From contig NC_079515.1 of assembly GCF_000801105.2 (NCBI RefSeq), forward strand, positions 24,761,407 to 24,825,406: a stretch of 64,000 bases of DNA, written 5' to 3'. Below, piece after piece: positions 12,180 to 25,612 of the stretch. Each line of letters opens with the position of its first letter. Positions within the stretch are counted from its first letter, which is position 1. The DNA is from Raphanus sativus. Taxonomy: Eukaryota; Streptophyta; Magnoliopsida; Brassicales; Brassicaceae. The notes under the pieces are model-generated. The model made no database searches, was not told the origin of the DNA, and worked only from the letters and a program-made list of their open reading frames with translations. Both the position numbers and the translations under genes were made by a program.

Positions 12180-12860
12180 CTAGATTTTGACCCGCCCTTT
12201 TTAAGGGCGGGTATTTTTTCTGTTGTTTTTTCAATATAAAAGATTGATAATTCTTCGTTTTATTATATAAACTGTGACATGATCAAGTTTTAATTATGCG
12301 GATTTGTTATAGTGTGTACAGTATGACGAAATTTAAAATGCGCCACAGCCGTTTTATGTTTGTAAATAAATTAAACAATAGTTTTATCCAGTATTTTGAA
12401 ATCCGACCCAGACCCGCAGTTGAACCGAAAAACCCGGTGACCCAAAATAAATTCGGGTACAAAACCCAAAATTTAAAAACCCGCAAAAACCCGCTCAAAC
12501 CCACTAAAACCCAAAACCCGGTACCAGTCGAACTATCGGTTGAACCAGTAGAATATTTTTTTAGTTGTATTGTATATCAAATGAAAATAAAAATATAAAA
12601 AATTAGTTAAGTATTCTAAATGTTTATTAAACATAAAATATATACATATCCAAACTATTATTTTATGTTTTAAATATATTTAGAAAGTAGTAACTTTAGT
12701 TTTATATATTTTTATTTTTTTTATTTTATTAGTTAATATATTATTATATAATAAAATTAATTCATTTAGTAACATGCGGTTCACCCGCGGTTTACCTGCA
12801 GTCGACTCAATGATCCAGTAACCCGGTAAATTGTCCGGTTCAGTGTTCGGGTCAGTTTTC
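12180..12860 (-). mobile_element. Helitron 3' terminus (minus strand) and adjoining repeat
   Basis: On the minus strand a 21-nt hairpin (12191-12211, stem CCCGCCCTT / AAGGGCGGG) is followed by TCAAAATCTAG and T, the classic Helitron 3' end with CTAG at 12183-12180. The element runs to the right, but I could not find its 5' TC end. DNA at 12400-12860 is rich in CCCGG/ACCCG words also seen in other Helitron-like tracts here. The right limit given is only where that composition ends. Confidence 0.6.
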
Positions 12861-13258
12861 AAAACATTGTTATCCGAAATTTTTATTTGGGCTATTATAT
12901 AATTTTAAAGATTTATAATTTATATAAAATATTGCTAAACATATAAACTGGCCAATAATATTTTTGATTAAGTCTTATCCCGTGTAGTTACAAAATTTCA
13001 ATTTCTAATATCAACTTATTAAAATTATTGCAGACTTTAATTTGTGGTATTGATATTAAAAAGTTTATGAAATTTGAATTTGATTATATAAAAACATAAT
13101 CCATTTAATTAGTTAGCAAATTCATCTAAATATTGAAATATGCCCATAAAATCAAAAGACAGTAATGCCATTAATGATTTTTTTTTTTTGTTCATGTCAT
13201 TAAAGATATTTTTGGAAAACTTTAAAACATTAATTAAGGGCATAATTCAAAAATGATA
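12861..13258. other. AT-rich spacer, no gene
   Basis: No ORF or repeat boundary recognised. It may be part of the Helitron starting at 12180. Confidence 0.4.
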
Positions 13259-13507
13259 CTCCCTCCGTTCCAAATTAGATGATGTTTTGAAGAGTTTTGG
13301 ATGTTTCAAAATAGATGATGTTTTGATATTTTTATATTAGTTATAGCTTTATTGAAAACTGTGTGACCAATAGAATCTTATAATCTTTTTGATTATTGGT
13401 TGGATTAGTTTTAATTTTTCTTTTCAATGCTACTTTTTAAGATAAAAATATATTCCTTAATTCTTGTGCCATCATCCATAACATCAAGTATTTAGGAACA
13501 TAGGGAG
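13259..13507. mobile_element. Degenerate mariner-type MITE with TA duplication
   Basis: The element begins CTCCCTCCGTTCCAAATTAG and ends AGGAACATAGGGAG, flanked by TA at 13257-13258 and 13508-13509. It is 249 bp. The inverted repeats are imperfect and the element is non-coding. It contains a direct repeat of AGATGATGTTTTGA. Confidence 0.75.
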
Positions 13508-13509
13508 TA

Positions 13510-15760
13510 CTGTTTTAATGGTATTGATTAAATGTAGGTAGATAGATAGGTAACCAATCAATGTCTTTTATATAAAGACTTCATAGACCATCATTTACGT
13601 AAAAATCCATCTGTAATGCCCGTTTAAGTTAAGTGATAGAGTGTTTCTTAATTTAGCAACTTTCCCAAATATCATTTCATATTAACACAATAACACTCTT
13701 TCCCTTTCTCTCTCTCTCTCTCTTTTCATGGGTTTCTACATTTTACATAATTATTAAAAATATTTTTCAGATATTTAATTTGCTAAGCATGATTATAACA
13801 ATGAGCGAGTTATTTTGGTTTTGTGCTCATTTATCTTTTTCAAGCAATGAAGGTGACCTAGAATCGCCGCCTGATAGTTAACCAACTCGAACAGACAATA
13901 TATATTTCTTCTTAATTCATGATTTTGATGATTTCACCAGACATTTTTGTTCTCTCTCTTTTGTGTTTTTTTTTAATTTCTCTAATTTTTCTGTGAGGTC
14001 TCTTTAAGGTTTCCAGTTTCAACTATTTGATTTTCAGTCACGAAATCTCTATTTTGTTATTTATTGCAAATGTCATTTTATCTCTTTTCACTTTGATGAA
14101 ACAGTGTTTTGAGTATTTAATGGATTCTCTTCGCGTTTTTGGTTCAAGTATATTTTGCTAACTAAGTATGTTTTGATTATCTTTCTTTATAATATATTTT
14201 TGATTTCTTGATGAATGTTACATGTATAAACTCATAGCGTTTGTGTAAAAAGTGGCATTGAATCCAAGAAGCTTGTGGTTTTGTATGTTGAAGTAACGAG
14301 GCTTTTGATACAAGTAAATAGTAATAGAACTTTATTAAATGTAAGATATGGACCTCGGATCATTATGAGCCTTGTAGGCCTCAGGGGTCGTTTTACATGT
14401 TTAAGCATGTTCACATAATTAGTTGTTAAAAAAAAGCATCTTCACTTATTTCAACGCAGGCTCCTGTAGGACTTTGCAACATGTTCGAAATGATGTCGCG
14501 TGTTTCATGGACCCAAAACATTTGTCATCGTTTTTTTTCTAGGTTGGCTAGATACCATCAGGCCCATGATCGGCACAAGTCGTGTTTTCCCTTACTGTTT
14601 TGTTTAATAGGAATTCCATGTGTCTATTGTAGATGTGCGAATGTGCGATATGGATTGGTGAGTTTAGGGCCCGAAGGTGCAGTTGACAAACAAAAGTAAT
14701 AAATCAATCAAATATCATTTACTGATTGATGTGTCTGAATTCAAGAAACATTAACACTACTACTTTTTTTTTATTAACTTGGAGACATGAAATAGCTGAG
14801 ACTAAACCTAAAAAGGTGTAATCAACAAATATATATTTTTGGATATGCAAATGGATCGAAATCAGAATTCCATATTCATATGTAATGTTTAGAAATAATA
14901 TGATTTAGTTTTGCGTAGAAGATTGATCGGCAGAAACATTAATTTTTACGACGCACACTAATAAACTGTAGCTGAGTCAACCTTATTTTTTGAAATTTTG
15001 AATGGTCTCATTTTGTTTAGCAAGCCCAATGTGATATATAAAAAGTAAATGATATATTATATGCCTGCTGATTTTATGCTTGATCGAGGATGATGATTTT
15101 GCTCTTGATTGAGATATGCTTAGCATGCATTATAATCCTGCTCTACATTTGGAAATTACGGTATGATTTTACTGATGGATTTTTTACACAACAAACAACT
15201 CGTTCTTTATAGTGAAGCCATACATTACAAATCATATTCAAAATCATTTCATAAATCATTTTAAAATGGAGTTTTGAATAAGAAATACTCAAATCATACT
15301 CTATTTTCTATTCCATAGTAAATTAAAAATAGTTTTACTATATAAATGAAGTAATAATTTTATTTTTTTATTTATCACTCTATTTATTACTCTAAAATAG
15401 AGTAGAATAAAAGTAAAATGAAGTTCTTTAAAATAGAGTTTTACAGTTGAGATGATATTAGCAAATTCTCACTTCACCAACCATACAATAGAGGCCATAA
15501 TGCTCCAATGGTGATAGTTTCGGTCTCATAATCTCTCAAATGGTTTCCAAAAAAGGTAGTTGCAAACAAAGTTTATGTGGAAAATTTACCAGTTCAGTTA
15601 CAAGCAAAGAATATCAACACATGGGTTCTCTTTATCAATAAGCTGTTGCACTGTTTTTATTGCATCAAGTCCCAAGACAAGTCACCCCTTGAATGATAGA
15701 TTGGGCCACCCATCATCCTCAATCTTGCAAACCATTGTAACATGTTTTTTTTTATCTTAG
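13510..15760. other. Gene-free spacer
   Basis: A 2.2-kb AT-rich stretch. The 60- to 72-codon ORFs at 14232-14414 and 14481-14699 have no recognisable domain. Nothing else is supported. Confidence 0.5.
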
Positions 15761-15801
15761 ACAACTCGGATATGTTTTTTTTTTTTTACAACTCGAATAT
15801 G
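15761..15801. repeat. Micro-insertion: T13 between 14-bp direct repeats
   Basis: ACAACTCGGATATG (15761-15774) and ACAACTCGAATATG (15788-15801) differ by one base. The insert is T only. Confidence 0.7.
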
Positions 15802-15814
15802 TTTCGCTTATATG

Positions 15815-16032
15815 CAGTGGCGGACCCAAGATGAAAATTTAGTGGGGTCAATATTAATGTAAAAAATAAATAAATGGTAATTAAGGGATTTGAACACAGG
15901 TGTATGGGTTCAATGGTGCAGATTCATACCAACTTTGCTGTCTGCAACTAATTAATATTGCTTGCAAATCTAATTTTTATAATTTAACTGGTGTCAATTG
16001 ACCCCACATTTTTTCAAGTGGGTCCGCCCCTG
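15815..16032. mobile_element. hAT-type MITE with 8-bp target duplication
   Basis: The 218-bp element has ends CAGTGGCGGACCC and GGGTCCGCCCCTG as inverted repeats. The 8-bp flanks are CTTATATG (15807-15814) and CTTATACG (16033-16040), matching at 7 of 8. CAG(G/T)GGCGGA ends with 8-bp duplications are typical of hAT-derived elements. No coding sequence. Confidence 0.88.
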
Positions 16033-16040
16033 CTTATACG

Positions 16041-16724
16041 TATACTTATCTCGTATTACATCAATTGATAACTTCAAATACCATCTTATTCTTATTTCTA
16101 CCTGCTCAAAATAATAAGTTTTTTAGTCAGATCTGTATTATGTAGAATCTTTCAAACTTGTATCGGATCTCTTCTCGGACAATGGTGATAACTGTCACGC
16201 AGAAAGATTGTTCATATCATCCCATGGAATCCCTATCTAACTTCACTATCTCACACCCGGCTCAAACTTATGACAGACCCGGTGCTACAGTAAAAAGGTC
16301 TTAAACATTTTAGGTCTATTTGAAAACTTTGTTACAGATATGGGCCATTTTTAAGTCTCACGTGCATTCTTAAACCATTATGTGTTCGTCTTCATCAAAA
16401 GAACATAATCTAATTTTTGCTTCAGACTGTTCTTTAGTCGCTCTTATATTACGTTTCCACGGATATTTCTTTCTTCTAAATTTTGGACCTTTTTTTAAAG
16501 GAAAATTAAGAAAAAAAATTAGGACCCTGCCCATTTGCGCCGTCCGCACATGCTTAGAGCCGACACTGTTACAAAATAATCTGTCAGGAAAATTAACAAT
16601 ATATATAAGTATTTGCATTGAAGATAAGATATCTCAGTAGATTTAAAAATATAATAAAAGAACAGAAGAGGAAACAAGATAAGTTTCTTAAATTAGAAAC
16701 TTAAAAAGGTAAAAGAACTCTTGG
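16041..16724. other. Gene-free spacer
   Basis: AT-rich. Complementary ORFs of 82-86 codons at 16370-16640 overlap on opposite strands and lack recognisable features. Confidence 0.45.
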
Positions 16725-16777
16725 AACATTTGCTTTCATATAGTTTACAACAAAAAAAAAAACATTTGCTTTCATAT
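16725..16777. repeat. Micro-insertion: AGTTTACAAC + A9 between 17-bp direct repeats
   Basis: AACATTTGCTTTCATAT occurs identically at 16725-16741 and 16761-16777. Confidence 0.85.
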
Positions 16778-16878
16778 GTAGTAATCCTATGTGTTTTTAC
16801 TTTTTATACTTTAAAATTTAACTCTGCAATGAAACTGTATTAAAATTTAACTATATAATCGAACTCTTTAATAAAATA

Positions 16879-18255
16879 CTAGATTTTGACCCGCACGCCC
16901 GTGCGGGTGTATTTTCTATAAAATATATTGCTATTTATTTTCCATATCAATATTAGAGTTGGATAAAAATCTGAATCCAAAAAATCGAACCGATCCCGAT
17001 CTAAAAAGAAGTACCAAACCTGAACAAAAATTTATTAAATATCCAAATTATTTAAAATTTTGGTATTTAGAGAACTGAAACCAAATCCGATTCGAATCAA
17101 AGTATTTCGGATAACCGAATGTATTCGAAATAGATTTATATACTTATATATATATTTTAGATTTAATGTATTTAAAAACATCGAGAATATATATGATACT
17201 TTTAAGTTGGTTTAAATAAATGATAATATATATATAAATAGTCATATGTAAATATCTAAAATCATTAAAATACAATCAAAACACCAAAAATATTGAAAAT
17301 AATTATTGATTCTCTATCAAAATATTTAAATAAAACCAATTTATATGTTAAGTTTAGATATTCTGACATATATTATTCAAATTTATATAGAATATATTAT
17401 TTTGTTTATATACTTTGAGAAATTTAAAGTATATAATGAATTTTAAAAATAGTTTAAATGGGTTATCCGAACCCGAACAAACCCGCAAAGATATAAATTG
17501 AATCCAAACCAAAATTTAGAAATATCCGAATGAGACTGAAATCTTTGACCTGAACCGAACCCGAATGGGTACCCGAACGCCCACACTAATTCACGATCTA
17601 TTTTTTTCTTTTAAAAACATAGTAAACATATAATCAATAGTATTTTATATGTACTATCATATATATAATCACTTATATCATATTTTTAAAATTAAATGTG
17701 AAATAAAAAAATCATAATTTAAGTTGGTATATGAAATGTGACTTTTTATTGTATTTTTCTTATATATATTGAAATTGTTTTCAATAATGGTTATTGGAAA
17801 ATATTTTAGTAAAAATAAATTTTTGAATATATGTATATGTTGAATCAATTTTTGATATAAATCAACTTTAAATCATTATTTTGATTTGAAATATATATAT
17901 ATATATATATATTTTTAATTTTGTTTTATGATTGTTCTAGACCAATGATATTTTTAGATAATTAGATTAACTAATTTTTGTATATTTTAAAGTTGACCCA
18001 AATAGATAGTTTTTCATAATATAATAGATTTTCAATTTTTCTTAATAAGATAAATTCATTCTTTTCTTAATATACTGTTATATGGTTTCCGAACAACATT
18101 ATATCTTTTTATATTGCTATTCATATTTTCAAAAAATCTTTTTAACTGGTATTCATGTTTCCAAACAAACCTATTTTTTAAACTGCTATTTTTCCAAACA
18201 AACATATTTTTAAAATTGTTATCCATGTTGAGTACTTCAATTTTAATAATATAGA
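16879..18255 (-). mobile_element. Non-autonomous Helitron, complete (about 1.38 kb)
   Basis: On the minus strand the 5' end is TCTATATTATTAAAATTGAA (18255 leftward) and the 3' end is hairpin CCCGCACG-GG-CGTGCGGG (16907-16890) followed by TCAAAATCTAG (CTAG 16882-16879). It lies between A and T, as Helitrons do, with no target duplication. The inside is AT-rich with CCCGAAC/GGGTTATCCG words and no Rep/helicase frame, so movement would depend on an autonomous relative. Confidence 0.82.
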
Positions 18256-19074
18256 TGTCCAGTTTAAGAAAGATTTATAAAAGTTACTAAATTAATGACA
18301 TATAATAAACTTGAAAATATTAAAGAGAACAATTCATATATTGTGTGTAACTCAATATTACAAAACGAAACTTCAATCTATTAAACAGAACAGTTCAAAT
18401 ATTAAACTCTTTCATGTGTCTAATAAATTTGTGGTTATGTGAATTATGAGTATGAGCATAAAATAATGGTTAGATATATAGTTAGAATAAAAGCAGTTAG
18501 GGTTGTAGGTTAATAATATAAACAAAACAAAGATCCTGTACATATTTTGTCAATATAAAAAACAAAACAAAGACCCATTAATAGCTGTAAAAAACGAATG
18601 GGCTATATGATAATAAGGCTTTGACGGTGAAATGAGTCGATTAATTTAGGATACTTTCTTTAATTAAGACCAGTGGCATTCAGTGGTAAATAATGAGAAG
18701 AAATAAGGGTTATTTCCCATTTGTACTTCACTTTTAATAGGATAGATGACCACAGGCATGGATTTGTCCAGCTCAAGTTTAATCGGACCTGTCTCACAGT
18801 ATCAGTAGCATATTATAAAAACTGCGAAAGACACGCCACTGAGATCCAGGTGTATATACAATAGACTTACGATAACTGTTTTGGATCCAGCGTTTTTGGC
18901 TGGAAAGAAGATTCTGGGAACTTGCCATGTTTGTAGGGTTTATTTTACCAACGAGTTATCTAGGTAGTCCACAATAAGAACAGGCGGCTCAACACTATTG
19001 AGGACTCTAGGGTAAAAAAGAATTATATACTCTAAATTGCAAAAAATACTTTTAACCCTACAATTATTAACTAA
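18256..19074. other. Gene-free spacer
   Basis: Moderately AT-rich. No ORF or repeat boundary recognised. Confidence 0.45.
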
Positions 19075-21863
19075 CTAGATATGAGTCCGTTGCAACGCAA
19101 CGGGTTTTGTTTGATGTTTTGTTTGATGTTTTAGTTTAATAAAAACATAATAAAAAACATTTTATTATAGTTTTATGATTTTTTTGCATATGTTGTGTGA
19201 TATTTATTTTATAATTAAAACCTTTTTTCACACATAAATTCAAGTTAATATTTGTATTTTATAATCATTGTTCATAGATCAATGTTGTAAATTTTGCAAT
19301 TAGGGTTATAGAATATTTGTATACCTAAACGTTAAACTCAACACAACCCAAAATAAGAAATTGAATGAAAGGTAAAAAGAAATCAAAGTCAAATACACCA
19401 ATCGAGTCAAGGACAATATTATACATATTCTTATGTACTAACTTAATGCTTTATTAAATAAGTTTAAAAAAAATTATTTTGCTAGGATTTTAAAAAAGGA
19501 AAAAAAAATATTTTATAAATCTCCTATTTAATTACAATTAATAAATTAAATAAAAAATTAAATACTTTCTTACATTTTTTAGTTTTAGAAAAGGAAAATT
19601 TGTCATATAACCTATTACAATTATATTCTCTTTGGAATTTCAGAAAAAAAAATTGCTATCAAATAATTATTTCTAGTTATTAATAAATAATATTAAAATT
19701 GCTTTTATTAACAATTTGTATCAATACCACTTTTACACTTCTTTCGTTAATTAATTTTTTTTAATATTATGTTCACTATCACATACTCTCTTTAAATATT
19801 ATAAAATAATATTTTTACAATTCTCTTTTGGTTAGGACTTAGAAATATGATACAAATTTCTTTTGTTTAGGATTTATTTTAGAAAAAAGGAGAAAAACTA
19901 TCAAATATTCTTTTACAGCTTTTAGGATTTTAGAAAAGGAAATTTATATTACTTAATCTTTTACAATTATATTTCATCTAGGATTTATAAAAACAAAATT
20001 TCTATCAAATAATTATTTCCAGTTAATATTAATTATTTTTAAAAGATGGCATTTTCAAAATTTGTTTTTTTTAATATCACTAATGTTTTTTTCAATTTGT
20101 ATTGTTAGTTAAATAATTGTTAGTATCATGTTTATCATTAAATTTTTAAATTAAAAATTACTATTATTATTTTACAATTCTCTCCGGTTAGGATTTAAAA
20201 GAACAAAAATCTTAATTGGTTAAGATTAGAAAAGAATCTTTTTTTTAGAAATCTCTTTTATTTAAGATATTCTGAAAAAATTATTTTCACATAATGTCAG
20301 TTTTGATTGACATATTCAAAATCTAATTTTTTAGTAATTGACACATGTCGTAATCATATCAGGTGAAATTTTTAAGTTATTTTTGCTTTATATTTTTTAA
20401 ACACAGAATTATTAAAAAATAAATTTAGTTAATTATAAGAAAAATAAGATTACTTTACCTTTACATTTTTATTTATAATTTTTTTTTTAAAAAGGAACTA
20501 ATTATTTTATTAGTTTTTCCTTATGATTTGTATGCAACTATTTTATTTTTAATAGAAAAATATATGTTTAATATATGATGTAAAAAACAACATCAAAATT
20601 GAAAGTTGTGTTATAATAAAATGTAATAATGATAATAAAATGTTGAGTTGTATCAAGAAATTAAAAGAAAATACTCAGGTAATATACTTTTCATGTAAAT
20701 ACTATTGTGTTTTGTAAAAATAATATGTGGAAGCTTAAACCTAAATATAGATGTGAAATGTTTGTAGCTATTTTTGGTCATAATTTTTAACATACAATTA
20801 TCTATTAGAAAGGAAAGTTAGTTACTTATAAGAAAATAATAAGAGTACTTTTACAATTTTCTTTTAATTAGTCTTTTAAAAAGGAATAGTATTTATTATA
20901 AAGTTAGTTTTTCTCCATGTTTTTATTAAATAATTGAAATTGTGGGATTTTACAATTCGTTTGTTTAACATTTTTTTAAAAGGTTGAATTTATCTTTTAT
21001 AATTCTCTATCTTTAGTGAGTTTAAGAATAAACATTATAATTTTTTAAAAAAGAATTAACTTTCTAATACCTTTTTGCAATTATTATTTTTGTTTAGTCT
21101 TTTAAAAAAAGAAACTACTATCAAATATTTTATATTATAGAATTTTAAAAGACTATGTAATAGTAATTTTCCTTTTCTAAAATATACAATGATTCAAAAT
21201 ATATATACTAAAATAATATTGAAGAAATAATTATAAATTTTATTTAATAGTGAAAAGTAATTATAAAAATTATTTAATAATAATTTTTTTAGAAACTTTC
21301 CTTTTTTAAAAGACTTTTCCTTTTTAAATTTCTATTAAATAAAAAAAATTATATCATATTTTTTTTATTAAATAATTGAAATTGTGGGATTTTACAATTC
21401 GTTTGTTTAACATTTTTTAAAAAAGTTGAATTTATCTTTTATAATTCTCTATCTTTAGTGAGTTTAAGAATAAACATTATAATTTTTTTAAAAAAAATTA
21501 ACTTTCTAATACCTTTTTGCAATTATTATTTTTGTTTAGTCTTTTAAAAAAAAATTACTATCAAATATTTTATATTATAGAATTTTAAAAGACTATGTAA
21601 TAGTAATTTTCCTTTTCTAAAATATATAATGATTCAAAATATATCTACTAAAAATAATATTGAAGAAATAATTATAAATTTTATTTAATAGTGAAAAGTA
21701 ATTATAAAAATTATTTAATAGTAATTTTTTAGAAACTTTCCTTTTTTAAAAGACTTTTCCTTTTTAATTTTCTATTAAATAATAAACAAAAGAGAATTAT
21801 ATCATATTTTTGACACATGTCACCATCTTAAAAATTTATTGACACATGTCACAATCATGTTAA
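19075..21863 (-). mobile_element. Helitron 3' terminus (minus strand) with a 2.8-kb very AT-rich tract
   Basis: On the minus strand the hairpin CCGTTGC-GTT-GCAACGG (19103-19087) is followed by ACTCATATCTAG and T (CTAG 19078-19075). The DNA to the right is uniformly AT-rich and non-coding, with recurring CTTTTAAAA and TTTTACAATT words. I could not locate the 5' end; the next Helitron end begins at 21864, which is used as the limit. Confidence 0.6.
20926..21790. repeat. Tandem duplication of about 440 bp
   Basis: The block at about 20926-21355 is repeated at about 21367-21790 (offset 442 bp), with a few substitutions and small changes in A/T run length. Both copies contain TAATTGAAATTGTGGGATTT. 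Confidence 0.9.
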
Positions 21864-23207
21864 CTAGATGATAACCCGCGCCTTGCGCGGAGTAAACTTT
21901 TTTTTCAAAATATGTTGTATCTAAATAAATAATACATTTTTTTGTTATCAATAATTTTTTTTACATTGGTTAGGGATGGTATGTGGGTAGGTATCATTTG
22001 GTTTGGTTAGGTTCGGTTTGGATCTTTGTAAATTTGGTTTGAATCTTTATATGTTCGGTTTGGGCTTAGATTCAGATAACCCATTTAATTTTTAAAAAAC
22101 TTAAAGTTCATATATACTTTAAATTTCTCAAAACATAAAAATAAAAATAATAGGTTACATATAAATTTGAATAATGTATACCAAAATACTTAAACTTAAC
22201 ATAAAAATTGGTTTAACTTAAATATTTGGATAGACAATGAATATATATTTTCAGTATTTTGGTATTTTGAGTAATGTTTAGTTATTTTAAATATATAATT
22301 TTTACTATTTTTTATATATTTCTAAGTATTTTGGACAATTTAAAAGCATCTTAAGTATTTTGTATATTTCTTTTAGATATTTTTTTAAAGTAATATATAT
22401 AATTATATAAATTTGGTCGAGTATACTCGGATACCCAAAATATTTTGGTCCGGATCGGGTTTGGTTTTTGTTTTTTAGATACCAAAATTTTAAACATGTT
22501 CAGATATCTAACCAATTTGATAAAAGTTCTATACTATTTTCTGGATTGGATTTGGTTCGGTTATTTGGATTCAGATTTTTTTCCCAACCACATATTTTTT
22601 ATTGTAACCAAATTTCAAATGAAAGTGAAAATGGTTCATACTGATTTTGGGTATGCAACAATTTTTAAACCAAAACACTTTCTATTATGTACGTGATTTA
22701 TTTAGTTAATCATTAAATAATGTTAAGGCCCATTAAAAATGATGGGCTGAACTGAAAAAATTACCACTGATCACAAAATTTTCAATGTGAGGTTTGTACC
22801 ATTTTTAATAATTTATAGTCGTTTTAAAAAATTCAAAATAGAACATATAAGAAAAAGTATAACTTTTTTTATTATATGCTTAATGTGATTGTTTAATTTA
22901 TTTTAGAAAATAAAATTAAACGAAAAGTATAGAGAATAGAAAAATTATTATTAAATCTATATTATTCATAATCATTAATGATGATATATATGTCAATCAT
23001 ATTAGGAAGTTCCGTAGCTTTTATTTAAGGAAAGAATAGAGAATATTCTTTTGTATATTAATGATTAATTTAATAGTTATTTAATAAAAATTATAATATA
23101 TGTGTAGATGGACCAACTTATTTCTCTAACAATCCTGAGAATAATTCTCATGATGACACGTGGCCACCAAAAAATGTTGCATTGCTCCAGGATTAATATA
23201 TAAGGGA
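21864..23207 (-). mobile_element. Non-autonomous Helitron, probable full length (about 1.34 kb)
   Basis: On the minus strand the 3' hairpin CCGCGC-AAG-GCGCGG (21890-21876) is followed by GTTATCATCTAG and T (CTAG 21867-21864). The proposed 5' end is TCCCTTATATATTAATCCTG (23207 leftward), preceded by A. The 5' end is less standard than that of the 16879-18255 copy. Inside are GGTTCGGTTTGGAT-like words and no coding frame. Confidence 0.65.
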
Positions 23208-23730
23208 TTAGTAAATTTGAATAACCAAGCTTTATATAATAAGATAATTAAAAATATATTTTTAAAGTTACTTTTACATAAATTAACTTATATGCTTGTT
23301 TTTATTTGAATTTTTAACTAAAAATTTGCAGTCACATTTTATTATACTAAATATAAAATTAAATTTAATGCAATATGTCAAGAAAAGTAAAAAATAAAAC
23401 AAAATGGAGTGAGCTCTCGGACTGACCACCACCCCACCCCATCCCGAGCCGGCTCTAAAAAAGGAAAGTTATTTTTAGAAAATTGTAAATATTTTTTTGA
23501 TAATCCGCAGTATCCGGTGGGTCGAGACCAGCCAAATCCGGATATTTGCAAGGAGAATTATATATTTATGTCGTCTGATCACGTAGATAGATAAACCTGA
23601 GTTAACGCGAATCCATGCCCTTTAGAGATACTGAGATGCCATGCGTCACCCAACCAACACCCATGCGGTTTATATTTTCTTAGCTGGTAAAAAAGTTGTG
23701 AAACGTCGTGGGCAACTGGTCATTCACGGG

Positions 23731-23764
23731 AACATGTCCAATAGTATAATAGAAAGCCTTTTGT

Positions 23765-23797
<33 letters not shown>

Positions 23798-23812
23798 ATG
23801 TCCAATAGTATA
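23731..23812. repeat. Micro-insertion: ATAGAAAGCCTTTTGTC + long poly(A) between 18-bp direct repeats
   Basis: AACATGTCCAATAGTATA occurs identically at 23731-23748 and 23795-23812. The 46-bp insert ends in about 29 A's, so it appears young. Its AAAGCCTTTTGTC-A(n) end resembles the insert at 33494-33522. Confidence 0.92.
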
Positions 23813-24737
23813 CTTTCTGGTAGGAATGATTCAGAGTACCACACTGATAAATCGAAAATCAAATAGGTTAAAAGAGCCCAAAACAAATAAAGAGTAAGTT
23901 AGTTGTGGTTCTCACGAGACTATTCGCTAGTGGACGGCAAAACTACAGAAGTTCACTACAGGAAAGTTAATCTTGGTAATCTAAAATTAAAATAGGAAAA
24001 ATAAAATGACTAGTGTTAAAGGACTGTGTAGGGGACAACTTAAACCTAAAAGTGAACTTAAACCATAAAAACTTTGAAACGAACAGAAAAAAAACATGGC
24101 AAAGCTGCAAAGTCAAGCTGGGTCGGTGAAAGATAACATCCCACCTTACCCCCACTTCACCGGCCTCTTATGTTTTGAACATGTGCATTTCTTCGTTAAT
24201 GACCATGTAGATAAAATTTGATCCCAACCTCAATCAAACAAGACGACTTCTTGACCATTTGATTGTTATAATAGCCTGATATAAGACGAGTTCTTGACCG
24301 TTTGATTTATTCCTGGCGAATATATCTTAATTTATTTTTCAATATAGAATGAAAATTCTCTAGTGTACAACGTTTGTATGTCTACGTAGTTTTTTTTACC
24401 AAGATTCTAAAAGTTACTAAGTGGAAGAGGGCATGCTTCTTTTGAATAAGCTCGTTTAGTCGGCACGAAGCTCTCAAATATATGGTCCACCCGCTCCCAG
24501 ATATAAGGTCCACCCATTTATAGAGCACACAACTTTTTTCGGAGACAGCTAGCTAATTGGAGAATTCTGTATAATCATAATTTAAGGTTTGTTATTTACT
24601 GTTGCTATGCAACTGCCAGTAAAACTATATCTGTAAATTACAATTATAAAGTGTTTCTTTTAAATAAACATTTAGTGGCCTCTCATACCTCTTGATTCTT
24701 ATCAAATTTGCCGATTCTACCGTTTATCTATTTATAT

Positions 24738-24821
24738 ATCTATCTATTATTATTATTATTATTATTATTTTATTTTATTTTATTTTTATTATTTTTTTGG
24801 AAACATCTATCTATTATTATT
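24738..24821. repeat. Insertion of ATT-rich DNA between 17-bp direct repeats
   Basis: ATCTATCTATTATTATT occurs at 24738-24754 and 24805-24821. The 50-bp insert is low-complexity and ends TTTTTTTGGAAAC. Because the repeat itself is simple sequence, slippage is an alternative. Confidence 0.5.
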
Positions 24822-25612
24822 TTAAATCTTATATTTCATCACATATATTTTTTTCTTGACCAATGATATATTATTAATAGACATATATATATATAAATAT
24901 AGTTTTAGCAAAAAATAGAGAAATTATATAATAATGTCATAAGTAGATTTAAGATGATACTTTTTTAAAGTCGTATGCAACCATATTTTCCACGTAGTCT
25001 AAATCTAGACTGGTTCTCTATCTCTTACCCCATTGTAACGGACCATGATTGTGAATTGTGATCTATGAATAGCTTGAAGTGCAACCACCACACCAGGTAT
25101 TCTCGTCAACCATTATCTATTAATTAATCAATTAGATATATGTTTTTAAAACGTTATTAGAATATATTGGGATGTAAACAAGGTTATCCAACCGAAGTAG
25201 CTAGAGGCCGATTACTTCAACCAAACCGCAATCTATCCAAGCAATGAAGCTCACAAATTCAGACATTTTCGTCAGAACACCAGAGAACCCAACCAACTAG
25301 TGGATCTCATCTCCTCTGGAGCAAGGCCAGACAACCACAGTCGATGAAGCACATAATTTGTTAGGAATACATTTTTTTGTGCATTCCACTAAACCCTAAT
25401 TAGCCCGGTCCTGATCAACCTAGTCCTATGCATTCAGACGCTTAAAGCACGCAATTTGTATTCGCCCATAACTAAGAGAATTTTATGTCTTGTAACTTTT
25501 ACACAACCTCTGGGTCTTAAACTTGACTTGGGCCTTTATGATTAAATTTTATTTTGAACAAAAAAAAACCCGGGTAAGTAATGAACGTTAGTTCAGGCTA
25601 ATCCGATCCTAA

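Larger units (their letters stand above)
23208..25612. other. Gene-free spacer upstream of PIP2;5
   Basis: AT-rich with microsatellites (ATT/TTTTA runs near 24746-24790) and two micro-insertions described separately. No gene seen. Confidence 0.5.
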
